From the NCBI GenBank assembly GCA_029008875.1, contig JAQXJP010000013.1:47771-111770 (forward strand): a DNA stretch of 64,000 bases. The letters run 5' to 3'. The position numbers and the translations under genes are program-made. The first letter of the stretch is position 1. The number at the start of each line of letters is the position of its first letter. Below the pieces are notes generated by a model. It searched no databases. It was not told the origin of the DNA and worked only from the letters and a program-made list of their open reading frames with translations. This document shows positions 44,159 to 51,398 of this stretch, in pieces. The stretch is from Lachnospiraceae bacterium. Lineage in GTDB: Bacteria > Bacillota > Clostridia > Lachnospirales > Lachnospiraceae.

Positions 44159-45598
44159 TTATTCAATAATATTCAACATCTCAACATTGGGATCCAGCGT
44201 CCCCTGAAGGGAACAGCCCTTCTCTCTTGCATACTGAATGTACTCGATAATCTCCTCCGTGATTCGCTCCCCGGGGGTCAGAATCGGAATTCCCGGCGGA
44301 TAGCACATCACCAGTTCCCCGCAGATCATCCCCGCGGTTTCTGCGATAGCCACCTGCTTTTTCTCGGAATAAAAAGCCTGATTGGGCGAGAGCACCACCT
44401 CGGGCTGAATGAACTCCCCGCAGTACAGATCGTTGGTGTCTTTGCCGTACACACGCTTGATGTCCTCCAGGGCTCCCACCAGGCGCTCGATATCCTGAAT
44501 CCGGTCCCCAATGGAGATGTATGCCAGGACATTGCCGATGTCCCCGAACTCAATCTGGATGTCGTACTCGTCCCGCAGCAGGTCATAGACCTCGATCCCC
44601 GTCAGTCCGATCCCCTGGGTGTGGATGGACAGCTTGGTCACGTCGTAATCGTAGACGCTGTCCCCGTCGATTAGTTCCTTGCCGTAAGCATAGTAGCCGC
44701 CGATGGCATTGATCTCGCTTCTGGCGTACTCCGCCATGCGGCTCACCTTGGCGAAGGACTCCTCCCCCCGGAGCGCCAGGTTTCTCCTGGAGATGTCCAG
44801 ACTGGACAACAGTAGGTAGGACGCGCTGGTGGTCTGGGTCAGGTTGATAATCTGTCTGACATACTCCGCATCCACGCCTTCTCCGCAGAGCAGGATGGAA
44901 CTCTGGGTCAGACTTCCACCGGATTTGTGCATGGAAACCGCCGCCAAATCTCCCCCCGCCGCGATTCCGGAAATGGGCAGATTGTCATTGAAATACAGAT
45001 GAGTGCCGTGTGCCTCATCCACCAGCACCTTCATGCCCCTCTCGTGGGCTAGCCGTGCAATCTCCACCAGGTTGGAACAGATTCCGTAGTAGGTGGGATT
45101 GTTCAAGAATACCGCCACCGCATCCGGGTTCTCCTCCATGACTCTGCGCATCTCTGCCACTTCCACTCCCAGAGCGATGCCAATCTTGGGATTCACCTTC
45201 ACCTCCACATACACGGGGATTCCCCCACACAACACCAGGGCATTGATGACGCTTTTATGTACATTCCGGGGCAGAATGATCTTGTCCCCCGCCTTGCAGA
45301 CGGACAGTATCATGGTCTGCACCGCGCTGGTGGTGCCGTTGACCATGAAAAAGGCGTGGCTGGCACCGAAGGCTTCCGCAGTCAGTTCCTCCGCCTCCTT
45401 GATGACGGATACCGGATGTCCAAGGTTATCCAGGGGTTTCATAGAATTAACATCCAACCCCACGCATTTTTCTCCCAACAATTCCACCAGTTCCGGATTT
45501 CCTCTTCCCCTCTTGTGTCCCGGCACGTCGAAGGGAACCACCCTCTTTTTGCGAAAATGCTCCAATGCCTCATAGATCGGCGCTGATTTTTGATTCAT
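44159..45598 (-). CDS. speA: Arginine decarboxylase (Orn/Lys/Arg decarboxylase family)
   Basis: PLP enzyme, here expected to convert arginine to agmatine. The 479-residue fold I protein is of the short Bacillus SpeA/YaaO type: PFDVPGHKRG at the start, FMVNGTTSAVQ, PRNVHKS, DEAHGTHL (194-201) and the PLP lysine Lys225 in SMHKSGGSLTQSS. Substrate choice among arginine, lysine and ornithine is inferred from the agmatine-consuming aguA and aguB downstream. It is the first structural gene of the polyamine operon, behind a long leader with an intrinsic terminator. Confidence 0.92.
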   Translation of the reverse strand: MNQKSAPIYEALEHFRKKRVVPFDVPGHKRGRGNPELVELLGEKCVGLDVNSMKPLDNLGHPVSVIKEAEELTAEAFGASHAFFMVNGTTSAVQTMILSVCKAGDKIILPRNVHKSVINALVLCGGIPVYVEVKVNPKIGIALGVEVAEMRRVMEENPDAVAVFLNNPTYYGICSNLVEIARLAHERGMKVLVDEAHGTHLYFNDNLPISGIAAGGDLAAVSMHKSGGSLTQSSILLCGEGVDAEYVRQIINLTQTTSASYLLLSSLDISRRNLALRGEESFAKVSRMAEYARSEINAIGGYYAYGKELIDGDSVYDYDVTKLSIHTQGIGLTGIEVYDLLRDEYDIQIEFGDIGNVLAYISIGDRIQDIERLVGALEDIKRVYGKDTNDLYCGEFIQPEVVLSPNQAFYSEKKQVAIAETAGMICGELVMCYPPGIPILTPGERITEEIIEYIQYAREKGCSLQGTLDPNVEMLNIIE

Positions 45599-45884
45599 GT
45601 CTCTTCTTCCTCGTATTTATCATTTCGTCTCACGATTCCCGTGGGCTACCCTTTTTCTGAAAACCAAAAAAAAGCAAGCGGCACCACACCACTTGCTTAC
45701 TGTACGAGAAAAAATCCCTCTTCCTATCCTATAAGAGTAATTCTGCAAATAAATGCTACTCATATTGACCGTTTCACAAGATGATGTGCCATCGCACTGA
45801 TTATAAAGTAATCAACTTATAAAATTTGAGCTTCTAACTCAATCAATAATTCGCTTTGCAAAACATACTCTGTTTTACTCACTG
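45599..45884 (-). promoter_or_regulatory. Long 5' leader of the speA operon, candidate attenuator or riboswitch
   Basis: From the predicted start of transcription near 45884 to the speA ATG is about 285 nt, of which about 190 nt precede an intrinsic terminator. This leader includes a possible stem GAGTA...TACTC around 45715-45750 and several AT-rich helices. I do not recognise a known riboswitch. The terminator arm contains GTGTGGTGCCGC, which recalls the T-box consensus but departs from it, and no specifier domain is evident. Confidence 0.6.
45665..45698 (-). terminator. Intrinsic terminator inside the speA leader
   Basis: A 10-bp stem, AAGCAAGTGG with CCGCTTGCTT on the minus strand (45689-45698 and 45672-45681), 7-nt loop, then eight T. 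It lies between the operon promoter and speA, so it acts as an attenuator unless a promoter lies between it and the gene. I see no good promoter in the remaining 66 bases. Confidence 0.87.
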
Positions 45885-45890
45885 AAAGAA

Positions 45891-45919
45891 ATTATATCCC
45901 CACAAAAAAACCTTGTCAA
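45891..45919 (-). promoter_or_regulatory. Consensus promoter of the polyamine operon
   Basis: Minus strand: -35 TTGACA, 17-bp spacer, -10 TATAAT, both perfect sigma-A hexamers. The -35 starts 11 bases after the patatin-like gene's stop codon. Confidence 0.85.
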
Positions 45920-45929
45920 CAGGATTCTG

Positions 45930-46781
45930 CTAGCCCTGACTCAAAAAATCCCGCACCGATTCCAGATTGGAAGCGGCAGTTTTTCGTCCTGCCTCATAGA
46001 TTACCCGCAATTTGTCCGGATTCTTCTCCATACTGTTCGCCCGCAAATCCTCGTCCGGTCGGATGACGAAGGCTTTTCCCGCCTTCTCCTGCCCTCTGAC
46101 GTAATCGATGTTGGCATTGTACGCGTTGTGACGGTTGGCGAAGGCTTCCACAAAGGCGGGGTACTCTCGGTACCATCTTCGGCACAGGCCCGTGGCCTTA
46201 TTCTTCTTTTTCCGGTAGGAATCCGGCCTCGTCAGAATCACCACATTGCGCTCGTAGCCGATGCTCTCGAAATAGGAAAGGGGCACAGAATCCGTGATTC
46301 CCCCATCCAGCAAGCGAAAACCGTCCAACTCCACAATCTCCGACACCATGGGGATGGATGCGGATGCCCGGATCCATTCCAGGTCCTTTCCCAATCCATC
46401 GTAGCATTTGTGGTACTCCGCCTTCCCGGTCTCCAGGTTGGAGGCCACCACGTAGAAATCCATGGGGTTGTCCCGGAAGGTGTCCGTGTCAAATACGTCC
46501 AGCTTCTCCGGCAGCTCGTGGTAACAGAAATCCACATCGAACAGGTTGCGGGTCTTTTTCCAGGACTTGAAGCTTCCGTAGCGATAATCCTTGCAGTAGG
46601 CGCAATTGTACCGAAATGCGCGCCCGATCTGATGGGATTTGATGTTGCACCCGAAGGTTGCCCCGGCAGACACGCCGATGGCCCCGTCAAACTCTATGCC
46701 ATTCTCCATAAAGACGTCAATCACCCCTGCGGTAAACATTCCCCGCATGGCGCCGCCTTCCATTACCAGACCTGTTTTCAT
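45930..46781 (-). CDS. Patatin-like phospholipase / acyl hydrolase
   Basis: A 283-residue protein of the RssA/YjjU-like patatin family. The oxyanion motif EGGAMRG (8-14), nucleophile elbow GVSAG (36-40, Ser38) and the catalytic Asp in LLDGGITDS are intact, so it is predicted active on acyl esters; the lipid substrate is unknown. The start at 46781 is supported by a GAGAGG site and by a promoter at 46831-46859 that excludes the longer open frame. It is divergent from a small gene and parA. Confidence 0.9.
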   Translation of the reverse strand: MKTGLVMEGGAMRGMFTAGVIDVFMENGIEFDGAIGVSAGATFGCNIKSHQIGRAFRYNCAYCKDYRYGSFKSWKKTRNLFDVDFCYHELPEKLDVFDTDTFRDNPMDFYVVASNLETGKAEYHKCYDGLGKDLEWIRASASIPMVSEIVELDGFRLLDGGITDSVPLSYFESIGYERNVVILTRPDSYRKKKNKATGLCRRWYREYPAFVEAFANRHNAYNANIDYVRGQEKAGKAFVIRPDEDLRANSMEKNPDKLRVIYEAGRKTAASNLESVRDFLSQG

Positions 46782-46830
46782 TCCAATAACCTCTCTTTTT
46801 CCAACCGGGCATCCGTCCCTGACTTGCTCT

Positions 46831-46859
46831 ATCATATTGCTTTTTTTATTTTTTCGCAA
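46831..46859 (-). promoter_or_regulatory. Promoter of the patatin-like gene
   Basis: Minus strand: -35 TTGCGA, 17-bp spacer, -10 TATGAT, giving a start near 46825. This fixes the coding start at 46781. Confidence 0.72.
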
Positions 46860-46929
46860 ATACTTGTTTCATATACCGCGTTTTCCCATATTTTTTCCTG
46901 CGTTTTTCCCATTACCAAGGGCTTTTTTA

Positions 46930-46958
46930 TTGCATTCTGCGGCGAATTCTTGTACACT
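46930..46958 (+). promoter_or_regulatory. Promoter of the small gene and parA
   Basis: Plus strand: -35 TTGCAT, 17-bp spacer, -10 TACACT, about 33 bases before the ATG at 46992. Confidence 0.6.
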
Positions 46959-46991
46959 AATTAACAAATATTAGGAAACGGAGGCTAAACC

Positions 46992-47246
46992 ATGGCAAGA
47001 AAAGACAGTGCCCAAAGAGCCGAGCAGCTGGTGGGAGGATTTGCCAGCGCGAAGAAAAACATTACCATTCAATATCAGGGACGCGAGCGGATGGAGAGCA
47101 ACATCCTCACCCTAATTCAGAGAGACGCCAGAGAAAAAGGCGTGGCGGACAACGAGATTGAACTTGTTGATGTGTATATCAAACCGGAGGAACAGTCCAT
47201 TTACTATGTCATCAACAACACTATAAACGGGCAAATCCCATTTTAG
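46992..47246 (+). CDS. Small conserved protein, DUF6465-like
   Basis: An 84-residue basic-start protein with the pattern KKNITIQYQGRERMESNI and a C-terminal IELVDVYIKPEEQSIYYVINN, which resembles the DUF6465 family of small Clostridia proteins (assignment from memory of the pattern, not a search). No membrane segment or signal. The ATG follows AAACGGAGGCTAAACC. It lies 23 bases before an orphan parA and is probably in one transcript with it. Function unknown. Confidence 0.72.
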   Translation: MARKDSAQRAEQLVGGFASAKKNITIQYQGRERMESNILTLIQRDAREKGVADNEIELVDVYIKPEEQSIYYVINNTINGQIPF

Positions 47247-47269
47247 AAGAATTGATCGGAGGAATAAAT

Positions 47270-48025
47270 ATGACAACCGTATTTGTCGTTGCAAACCAAA
47301 AGGGTGGCATCGGAAAAACAACCACAGCCACCAACCTTGCAGGTATTCTGTCAAAAAAGGGGAAAACTCTCCTCATTGACGCGGACCCACAGGGAAACAG
47401 TACCAGTACATACGAAGCTAAAATTCAGGATGTGGCCACTCTCTACGATGTCATCATCGATTCCGAGCGGCTTCCCATCGACGAGGCCATCCAGCACACA
47501 CCCAACGGAGATATCGTGGCTTCCGACCCGCTCCTTGCCAAGGCGGAGAAGCTGCTGGACGGGGATGTGGACGGATTCTATCGTCTGAAGGATGCCCTTG
47601 AGGAACTGGAGGGATACAAGTACATCGTCATCGATACTGCGCCGTCCCTCAATGTCATTCTCTACAACTGCCTCATCGCGGCTGACAAGGTGATCATCCC
47701 GGTAACCGCCGACTCCTACGCATTGCAGGGAATCCAGCAGCTATACGACACCATCATGTCCGTGCGCCGCAGACAAAATCCCGGCCTTTCCATCGCCGGC
47801 CTTCTGCTTGTGAAGTATTCCGGCCGCTCCAAGCTGGATCAAAGCACCCGGGAACTCATCGCAAGGGAGGCTTCCGACATGGGAACCAAGTTGTTCAAGA
47901 CCACCATCCGCGAGTGCGTCAAGACCAAGGAAGCCCAGGAGAAGAAGAAGCTCCTCATCGACTACGCACCCAAGTGCAATACATGCTTGGACTACATTGA
48001 TTTCACCAAGGAGCTATTGAAGTAG
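47270..48025 (+). CDS. Orphan ParA/Soj-type ATPase
   Basis: A 251-residue deviant-Walker ATPase: NQKGGIGKTTTATNLA at the start, LLIDADPQGNST, and VIDTAPSLN as Walker B region. ParA proteins position chromosomes, plasmids or protein complexes. No parB or parS-like repeat is adjacent, so this is an orphan and may place another cargo; the preceding small protein is a candidate partner (inference). The ATG at 47270 has GGAGGAATAAAT upstream; a TTG at 47252 is an alternative. A terminator follows about 100 bases later. Confidence 0.88.
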   Translation: MTTVFVVANQKGGIGKTTTATNLAGILSKKGKTLLIDADPQGNSTSTYEAKIQDVATLYDVIIDSERLPIDEAIQHTPNGDIVASDPLLAKAEKLLDGDVDGFYRLKDALEELEGYKYIVIDTAPSLNVILYNCLIAADKVIIPVTADSYALQGIQQLYDTIMSVRRRQNPGLSIAGLLLVKYSGRSKLDQSTRELIAREASDMGTKLFKTTIRECVKTKEAQEKKKLLIDYAPKCNTCLDYIDFTKELLK

Positions 48026-48065
48026 GGACGTTCCTTTTGTCACGACCATCGCCCTTTGGTTCGGG
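48025..48065 (+). repeat. REP-like 41-nt element, copy 1
   Basis: GGGACGTTCCTTTTGTCACG and the following bases match 58195-58235 in about 37 of 41 positions. It touches the parA stop codon. GGGACGT-containing short repeats recall REP sequences of RAYT transposases; no such gene is in the window. Confidence 0.75.
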
Positions 48066-48126
48066 GAGTGTCCCTCTGCCGGGGTGGGGGTGTGGTACTT
48101 TTCAATTTATGCACTAAAAAAGCACA

Positions 48127-48167
48127 CCGACGGCGAAGTAACTCTTCGCTATCGGCGTTCTTTTTTT
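48127..48167 (+). terminator. Terminator after parA
   Basis: CCGACGGCGAAG (48127-48138) with CTTCGCTATCGG (48144-48155), imperfect by one internal mismatch, then TTCTTTTTTT. Confidence 0.78.
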
Positions 48168-48198
48168 CGGAAGGATTTCATGGAATTACTGGAGGATG

Positions 48199-48717
48199 TT
48201 ATGAAAAAGATTCCTCGAATTTCATTTCACGTAATTTTCCAATCAAATAATCAAATTGTTCTTCATTGATTGAAACTGTTCTCCCCTTAACAGACATACA
48301 TTCTATCCCGTCATCATATGCCAGAACGATGGTTTCTTCTCCCCTATCTTTATGAAAAAGTTTCCACACCAGTCCGTTGGAAAAAATATGATAACCGGAA
48401 TCTTCCCTTTGTCCTCTCACCTGCTTTGTCTCAGCAAGTTTAACACTTGGTGCCTTTACTTCTATAAATCCGTACACAGGACCTTTTCCCACGCGATATT
48501 CATAGTGGGGCGACAGCATAGCGATATCCGCTATTCCTCCCTTGGTTTTCAAATTCTTATCTCTGTTCTTCCAAAGACTGCTGACGTCCACTAACGATAC
48601 TTTTTCCGGATCAAACACACTATCCAATACATTGTAAACAAGGATTTCCACCCCTGCCTCAATCGGACACTTCATAATCACATCATTTATTTTCCGTTCA
48701 TAGCATCTATAGTCCAT
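48199..48717 (-). CDS. Nuclease-like protein with PD-(D/E)XK signature
   Basis: A 172-residue protein without signal or membrane segment. The central segment GGIADIAML followed by YGFIEVKAP gives the Asp...Glu-x-Lys arrangement of PD-(D/E)XK nucleases, as in the N-terminal regions of restriction-type proteins. C-terminally it has a conserved-looking NGLVWKLF that recalls type I restriction HsdR_N-type domains. No methylase or specificity gene is nearby, so it may be a remnant or a standalone protein. AGGAGAAGCGG precedes the ATG. Activity is not proven. Confidence 0.72.
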   Translation of the reverse strand: MDYRCYERKINDVIMKCPIEAGVEILVYNVLDSVFDPEKVSLVDVSSLWKNRDKNLKTKGGIADIAMLSPHYEYRVGKGPVYGFIEVKAPSVKLAETKQVRGQREDSGYHIFSNGLVWKLFHKDRGEETIVLAYDDGIECMSVKGRTVSINEEQFDYLIGKLREMKFEESFS

Positions 48718-48816
48718 ACCGCTTCTCCTATTCTGTATTTCAACATTTGTTTTTCCTTGATGAGTTAAAATGAATTCCCACTGGATTTTTTCATTACTTC
48801 CGTTATCATATTTAAT

Positions 48817-49665
48817 TTATTGACAATAAACCCAAATTGTATCTCCCCAAGTTTCACCATCATAAGTTCCAGAAAAACCTGGAGGAGAGGTTACTTTTGA
48901 TGCAGGATCAGTCCATACAGACTGAGGAAGAGTTCCTAATCCCATAATCATTCCTCCATTCTGATACCAACACTGATTGGCTTCACTCCAAACATAGTCA
49001 TAATACCCTCCAATCCAATGTCCAGTATCAATTTCTGCATCTGGAATTTGACCATTGGTATATTTACGCCATACATCTCCATAAGAATATGAGCTTACAT
49101 AACCAGAAGATGTAGGTTCCGCCGGAGTCTCTACCGCTGGCTGACTTACTGTTTCTGTCTGCGCTTGAGCCTGCTCGGCTGCCTTCTGTTCTGCTGCCTT
49201 CTGTTCAGCAGCCTTTGCTGCCGCTGCTTCTTCCTTAGCCACTGCAATTTCATCCAGCTTTGTATTAATTGATTCAATTGAATTATTATACAAATCTACC
49301 ACTTCAGAATACTCTGAATATAAACCTTCGTCTACATTATACTCAGATTCAGACTCTGTAAGCTCTCCAAGGTTATTGGAAAACAAGTCCAAATTCCCAT
49401 TCAAGATATCTTCTGTAATATCCTCTGACTCGATATCAAACTCCTCAATCACATTCTTATATTCTTCAAGAGCAAGATACAAATCTGAATAATCTTCAGT
49501 TTCCGTTTCCATAACAACTTCTGTGGCGATCTGGGTCTCCGTTTCTTCCAATACAACATCCTTTTTTCTAACTATATTTACCACAACCAGAATGATAATC
49601 AATGCAATTACACAAACTGAAATTGCAGAGACAATCAGAATATTTCTCTTTTTCATTTTTTCCAT
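48817..49665 (-). CDS. Membrane-anchored protein with coiled coil and aromatic C-terminal domain, unrecognised
   Basis: A 282-residue protein. It has an N-terminal transmembrane helix (about 9-31), then an acidic Glu/Thr-rich stretch, a helical region, an Ala/Lys/Glu repeat (AAEQKAAEQKAAEQAQAQ), a Pro/Thr linker and a C-terminal domain of about 90 residues rich in Trp and Tyr (GHWIGGYYDYVWSEANQ and GTYDGETWGDTIWVYC). The layout suggests a surface protein with an extracellular globular end. Codon use is more AT-rich than its neighbours, which suggests transfer. AGGATAGGG precedes the ATG. I do not recognise the family. Confidence 0.72.
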   Translation of the reverse strand: MEKMKKRNILIVSAISVCVIALIIILVVVNIVRKKDVVLEETETQIATEVVMETETEDYSDLYLALEEYKNVIEEFDIESEDITEDILNGNLDLFSNNLGELTESESEYNVDEGLYSEYSEVVDLYNNSIESINTKLDEIAVAKEEAAAAKAAEQKAAEQKAAEQAQAQTETVSQPAVETPAEPTSSGYVSSYSYGDVWRKYTNGQIPDAEIDTGHWIGGYYDYVWSEANQCWYQNGGMIMGLGTLPQSVWTDPASKVTSPPGFSGTYDGETWGDTIWVYCQ

Positions 49666-49793
49666 AACCCTATCCTTTCTTCTGTACGATAATTATGCGT
49701 TTGTTATTAATAACACGGATAGTTTACTCCATTTTGGCGTATTTTTCAAGTTCGATTTACGCCTTCAATATAATGACAGAGAGGTGCACAAAA

Positions 49794-50027
49794 ATGATCT
49801 TATTAGAACGATTACGCAATTTAAGAGTGGATCACGACATTACTCAGACGCAGCTGGCGGGCGAATTCCATATCTCGCAGAAAACATACTCCAAATACGA
49901 AACGGGTCAACGCCAGATTCCCATAGAATTGCTCATCTCCCTCGCCCAATATTACCATGTCAGTGTGGATTATCTTTTGGGCCTAACAGATAACCCAAAG
50001 CCATATCCGCCGCATGCAAAAAAATAG
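49794..50027 (+). CDS. XRE/Cro-type helix-turn-helix regulator
   Basis: A 77-residue protein that is almost entirely an HTH_3 domain (RNLRVDHDITQTQLAGEFH, then SQKTYSKYETGQRQIP) with a short tail YLLGLTDNPKPYP. The ATG at 49794 follows GAGAGGTGCAC; the longer open frame upstream is AT-rich and unsupported. It is divergent from the envelope-protein gene, which could be its target. Its stop codon lies in the first arm of a 14-bp hairpin. Confidence 0.85.
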   Translation: MILLERLRNLRVDHDITQTQLAGEFHISQKTYSKYETGQRQIPIELLISLAQYYHVSVDYLLGLTDNPKPYPPHAKK

Positions 50028-50061
50028 CAGGTTGTATTCTTCCATTCGAATACAACCTGCT
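50026..50061 (+). terminator. Strong hairpin overlapping the XRE stop codon
   Basis: A perfect 14-bp stem, AGCAGGTTGTATTC with GAATACAACCTGCT, 8-nt loop, then ATTTTCTATT. It is a plausible terminator even though the T run is broken. Confidence 0.72.
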
Positions 50062-50088
50062 ATTTTCTATTGGAACAGGACTTTCTTT

Positions 50089-50275
50089 TTCGGTCCATTT
50101 TTCAACCACCTGCGAATTTAGACTGACGTCCATGCCACAAATCCGGCTTTTTCGACAATTCTGTCAGTCCATTTCCCAACTATCTGCGATTTTGGACTGA
50201 CGTCCATTCCCCAAATCCGGCTTTTTCGATGTTTCTGTCAGTCTATTTCCCAGCTCCCCGCGATTTTAGACTGAC
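50089..50275. repeat. Array C: three 39-nt units at 74-bp period
   Basis: Units at 50089-50127 (left heptamer degenerate, TTCGGTC), 50163-50201 and 50237-50275; each 39 nt, 35-nt spacers, all in the array B orientation. The two spacers share AAATCCGGCTTTTTCGA and differ elsewhere. It lies between the XRE gene and a small open frame. Confidence 0.9.
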
Positions 50276-50288
50276 ACGCCGCCCCGCA

Positions 50289-50621
50289 ATGAAAAAGATA
50301 CGTCCCCGTAGCGAAAAAGATACGTCCCTACAGCAAGCACTTCTACACAAATTTGAATACGGAGGTGTTGGCAAGGGGAGTTCCTCACCCATATACAACC
50401 GGCTCATCACCGAACTGCGTCGCTCCCCGTACCGCAACTACAACCGCAATGCCCAGAAAAAGAATATGCTGGACTATCTCATGACCAAGGTGAATGCCTC
50501 CCGGGTTGTCTCCTTCGGCACCATCCAAGGGCAGTACACCCACCTCATTGAGCCCGGCGACTCCAACCGTGTCGTAAAAATCATGAAAAAAGAATATGAA
50601 CCGTTCCGGTGGCATCGGTAG
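50289..50621 (+). CDS. Hypothetical protein, start uncertain
   Basis: An open frame of 110 codons from 50289. From about 50345 onwards the third codon positions are strongly C/G biased, as in the neighbouring real genes, and the product is basic and tyrosine-rich (SPIYNRLITELRRSPYRNYN and SFGTIQGQYTHLIEPGD). The first 15 codons coincide with a 22-nt direct repeat and lack a ribosome site, so the true start may lie inside, or the gene may be a 5'-truncated remnant. It ends 3 bases from the convergent tcdA stop. I do not recognise it. Confidence 0.45.
   Translation: MKKIRPRSEKDTSLQQALLHKFEYGGVGKGSSSPIYNRLITELRRSPYRNYNRNAQKKNMLDYLMTKVNASRVVSFGTIQGQYTHLIEPGDSNRVVKIMKKEYEPFRWHR
50291..50334 (+). 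repeat. 22-nt tandem direct repeat, REP-like
   Basis: GAAAAAGATACGTCCC followed by six more bases, present twice in tandem at 50291-50312 and 50313-50334 with three differences. The unit length is not a multiple of three, which argues against coding. It shares the GACGT/ACGTCC theme of the 41-nt repeats at 48025 and 58195. Confidence 0.7.
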
Positions 50622-50624
50622 ACA

Positions 50625-51398
50625 CTATGCCCCCATAATACCGTTCACTCCTGTAATGTCCTTCACGATTTCCCCGGCAATAATGAGCCCCACCACTGAT
50701 GGAACAAACGCATTGCTCCCCGGAATATCTCTTCGTACTGTGCAGGTTCTCTCTGTCCCCGGCGGACAGATGCAATGTGTCCTGCAGCTGATTTCCAAAT
50801 CCTCCTCCGGGCGGATTGGCTTCTCCTTGGAATAGACGACTTTCAGGTTTTTTATCCCGCGTTTCTTTAATTCTCTTCGCATCACCTTCGCCAATGGACA
50901 TACGGATGTCTCATAGATATCCGCCACCTCAAATGCGGCCGGATTAACCTTGTTTCCCGCACCCATGCTGCTGATGATTGGTGTGTTGCTCTCTTTTGCC
51001 TTCTCCACGAGCATGATTTTTCCGGTTACTGTATCAATTGCATCCACAACATAATCGTACTGGGAAAAATCGAACTGCTCCGCCGTATCCGGCATGAAAA
51101 AGGTCTTATAACAATTCACCACACAATCCGGATTAATATCATGGACGCGTTCTGCCGCCACATCCACCTTGTATTTTCCCACCGTTTTTCTGGTGGCAAA
51201 AATCTGGCGGTTGAGGTTTGTGAGACAGATTTTATCATCGTCAATCAGATCCAATGTTCCCACCCCGCTTCTCGCCAGGGCCTCCACCGTATATCCTCCC
51301 ACGCCCCCTACGCCAAATACTGCAACCCTCGCATTGGAAAGCTTCTCCATATTTTCTTTCCCGTAGATTAGTTGTGTTCTGGAAAACTGATTTAACAT
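50625..51398 (-). CDS. tcdA: tRNA threonylcarbamoyladenosine dehydratase (TcdA/CsdL, ThiF/HesA-like)
   Basis: E1-like ATPase that cyclises t6A37 of tRNA. The 257-residue protein has FSRTQLIYGKENM, the nucleotide-binding GVGGVGGYTVEALARSG, DLIDDD, NLNRQI and the conserved DAIDTVTGK. CICPPGTERTC holds cysteines in the position of the Zn site region. Start follows AAGGGAGAGT and overlaps larE by 7 bases. It is the third gene of a sulfur/tRNA-modification group. Confidence 0.9.
   Translation of the reverse strand: MLNQFSRTQLIYGKENMEKLSNARVAVFGVGGVGGYTVEALARSGVGTLDLIDDDKICLTNLNRQIFATRKTVGKYKVDVAAERVHDINPDCVVNCYKTFFMPDTAEQFDFSQYDYVVDAIDTVTGKIMLVEKAKESNTPIISSMGAGNKVNPAAFEVADIYETSVCPLAKVMRRELKKRGIKNLKVVYSKEKPIRPEEDLEISCRTHCICPPGTERTCTVRRDIPGSNAFVPSVVGLIIAGEIVKDITGVNGIMGA

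Noticed and set aside
45665..45884. T-box riboswitch upstream of speA
   Set aside because: GTGTGGTGCCGC is only a partial match to the T-box core, the segment forms the terminator stem itself, and no stem I or specifier loop can be drawn with confidence.
48056..48269. Small plus-strand frames after parA
   Set aside because: They lie across the REP-like element and terminator, with low-complexity products and no supported start.
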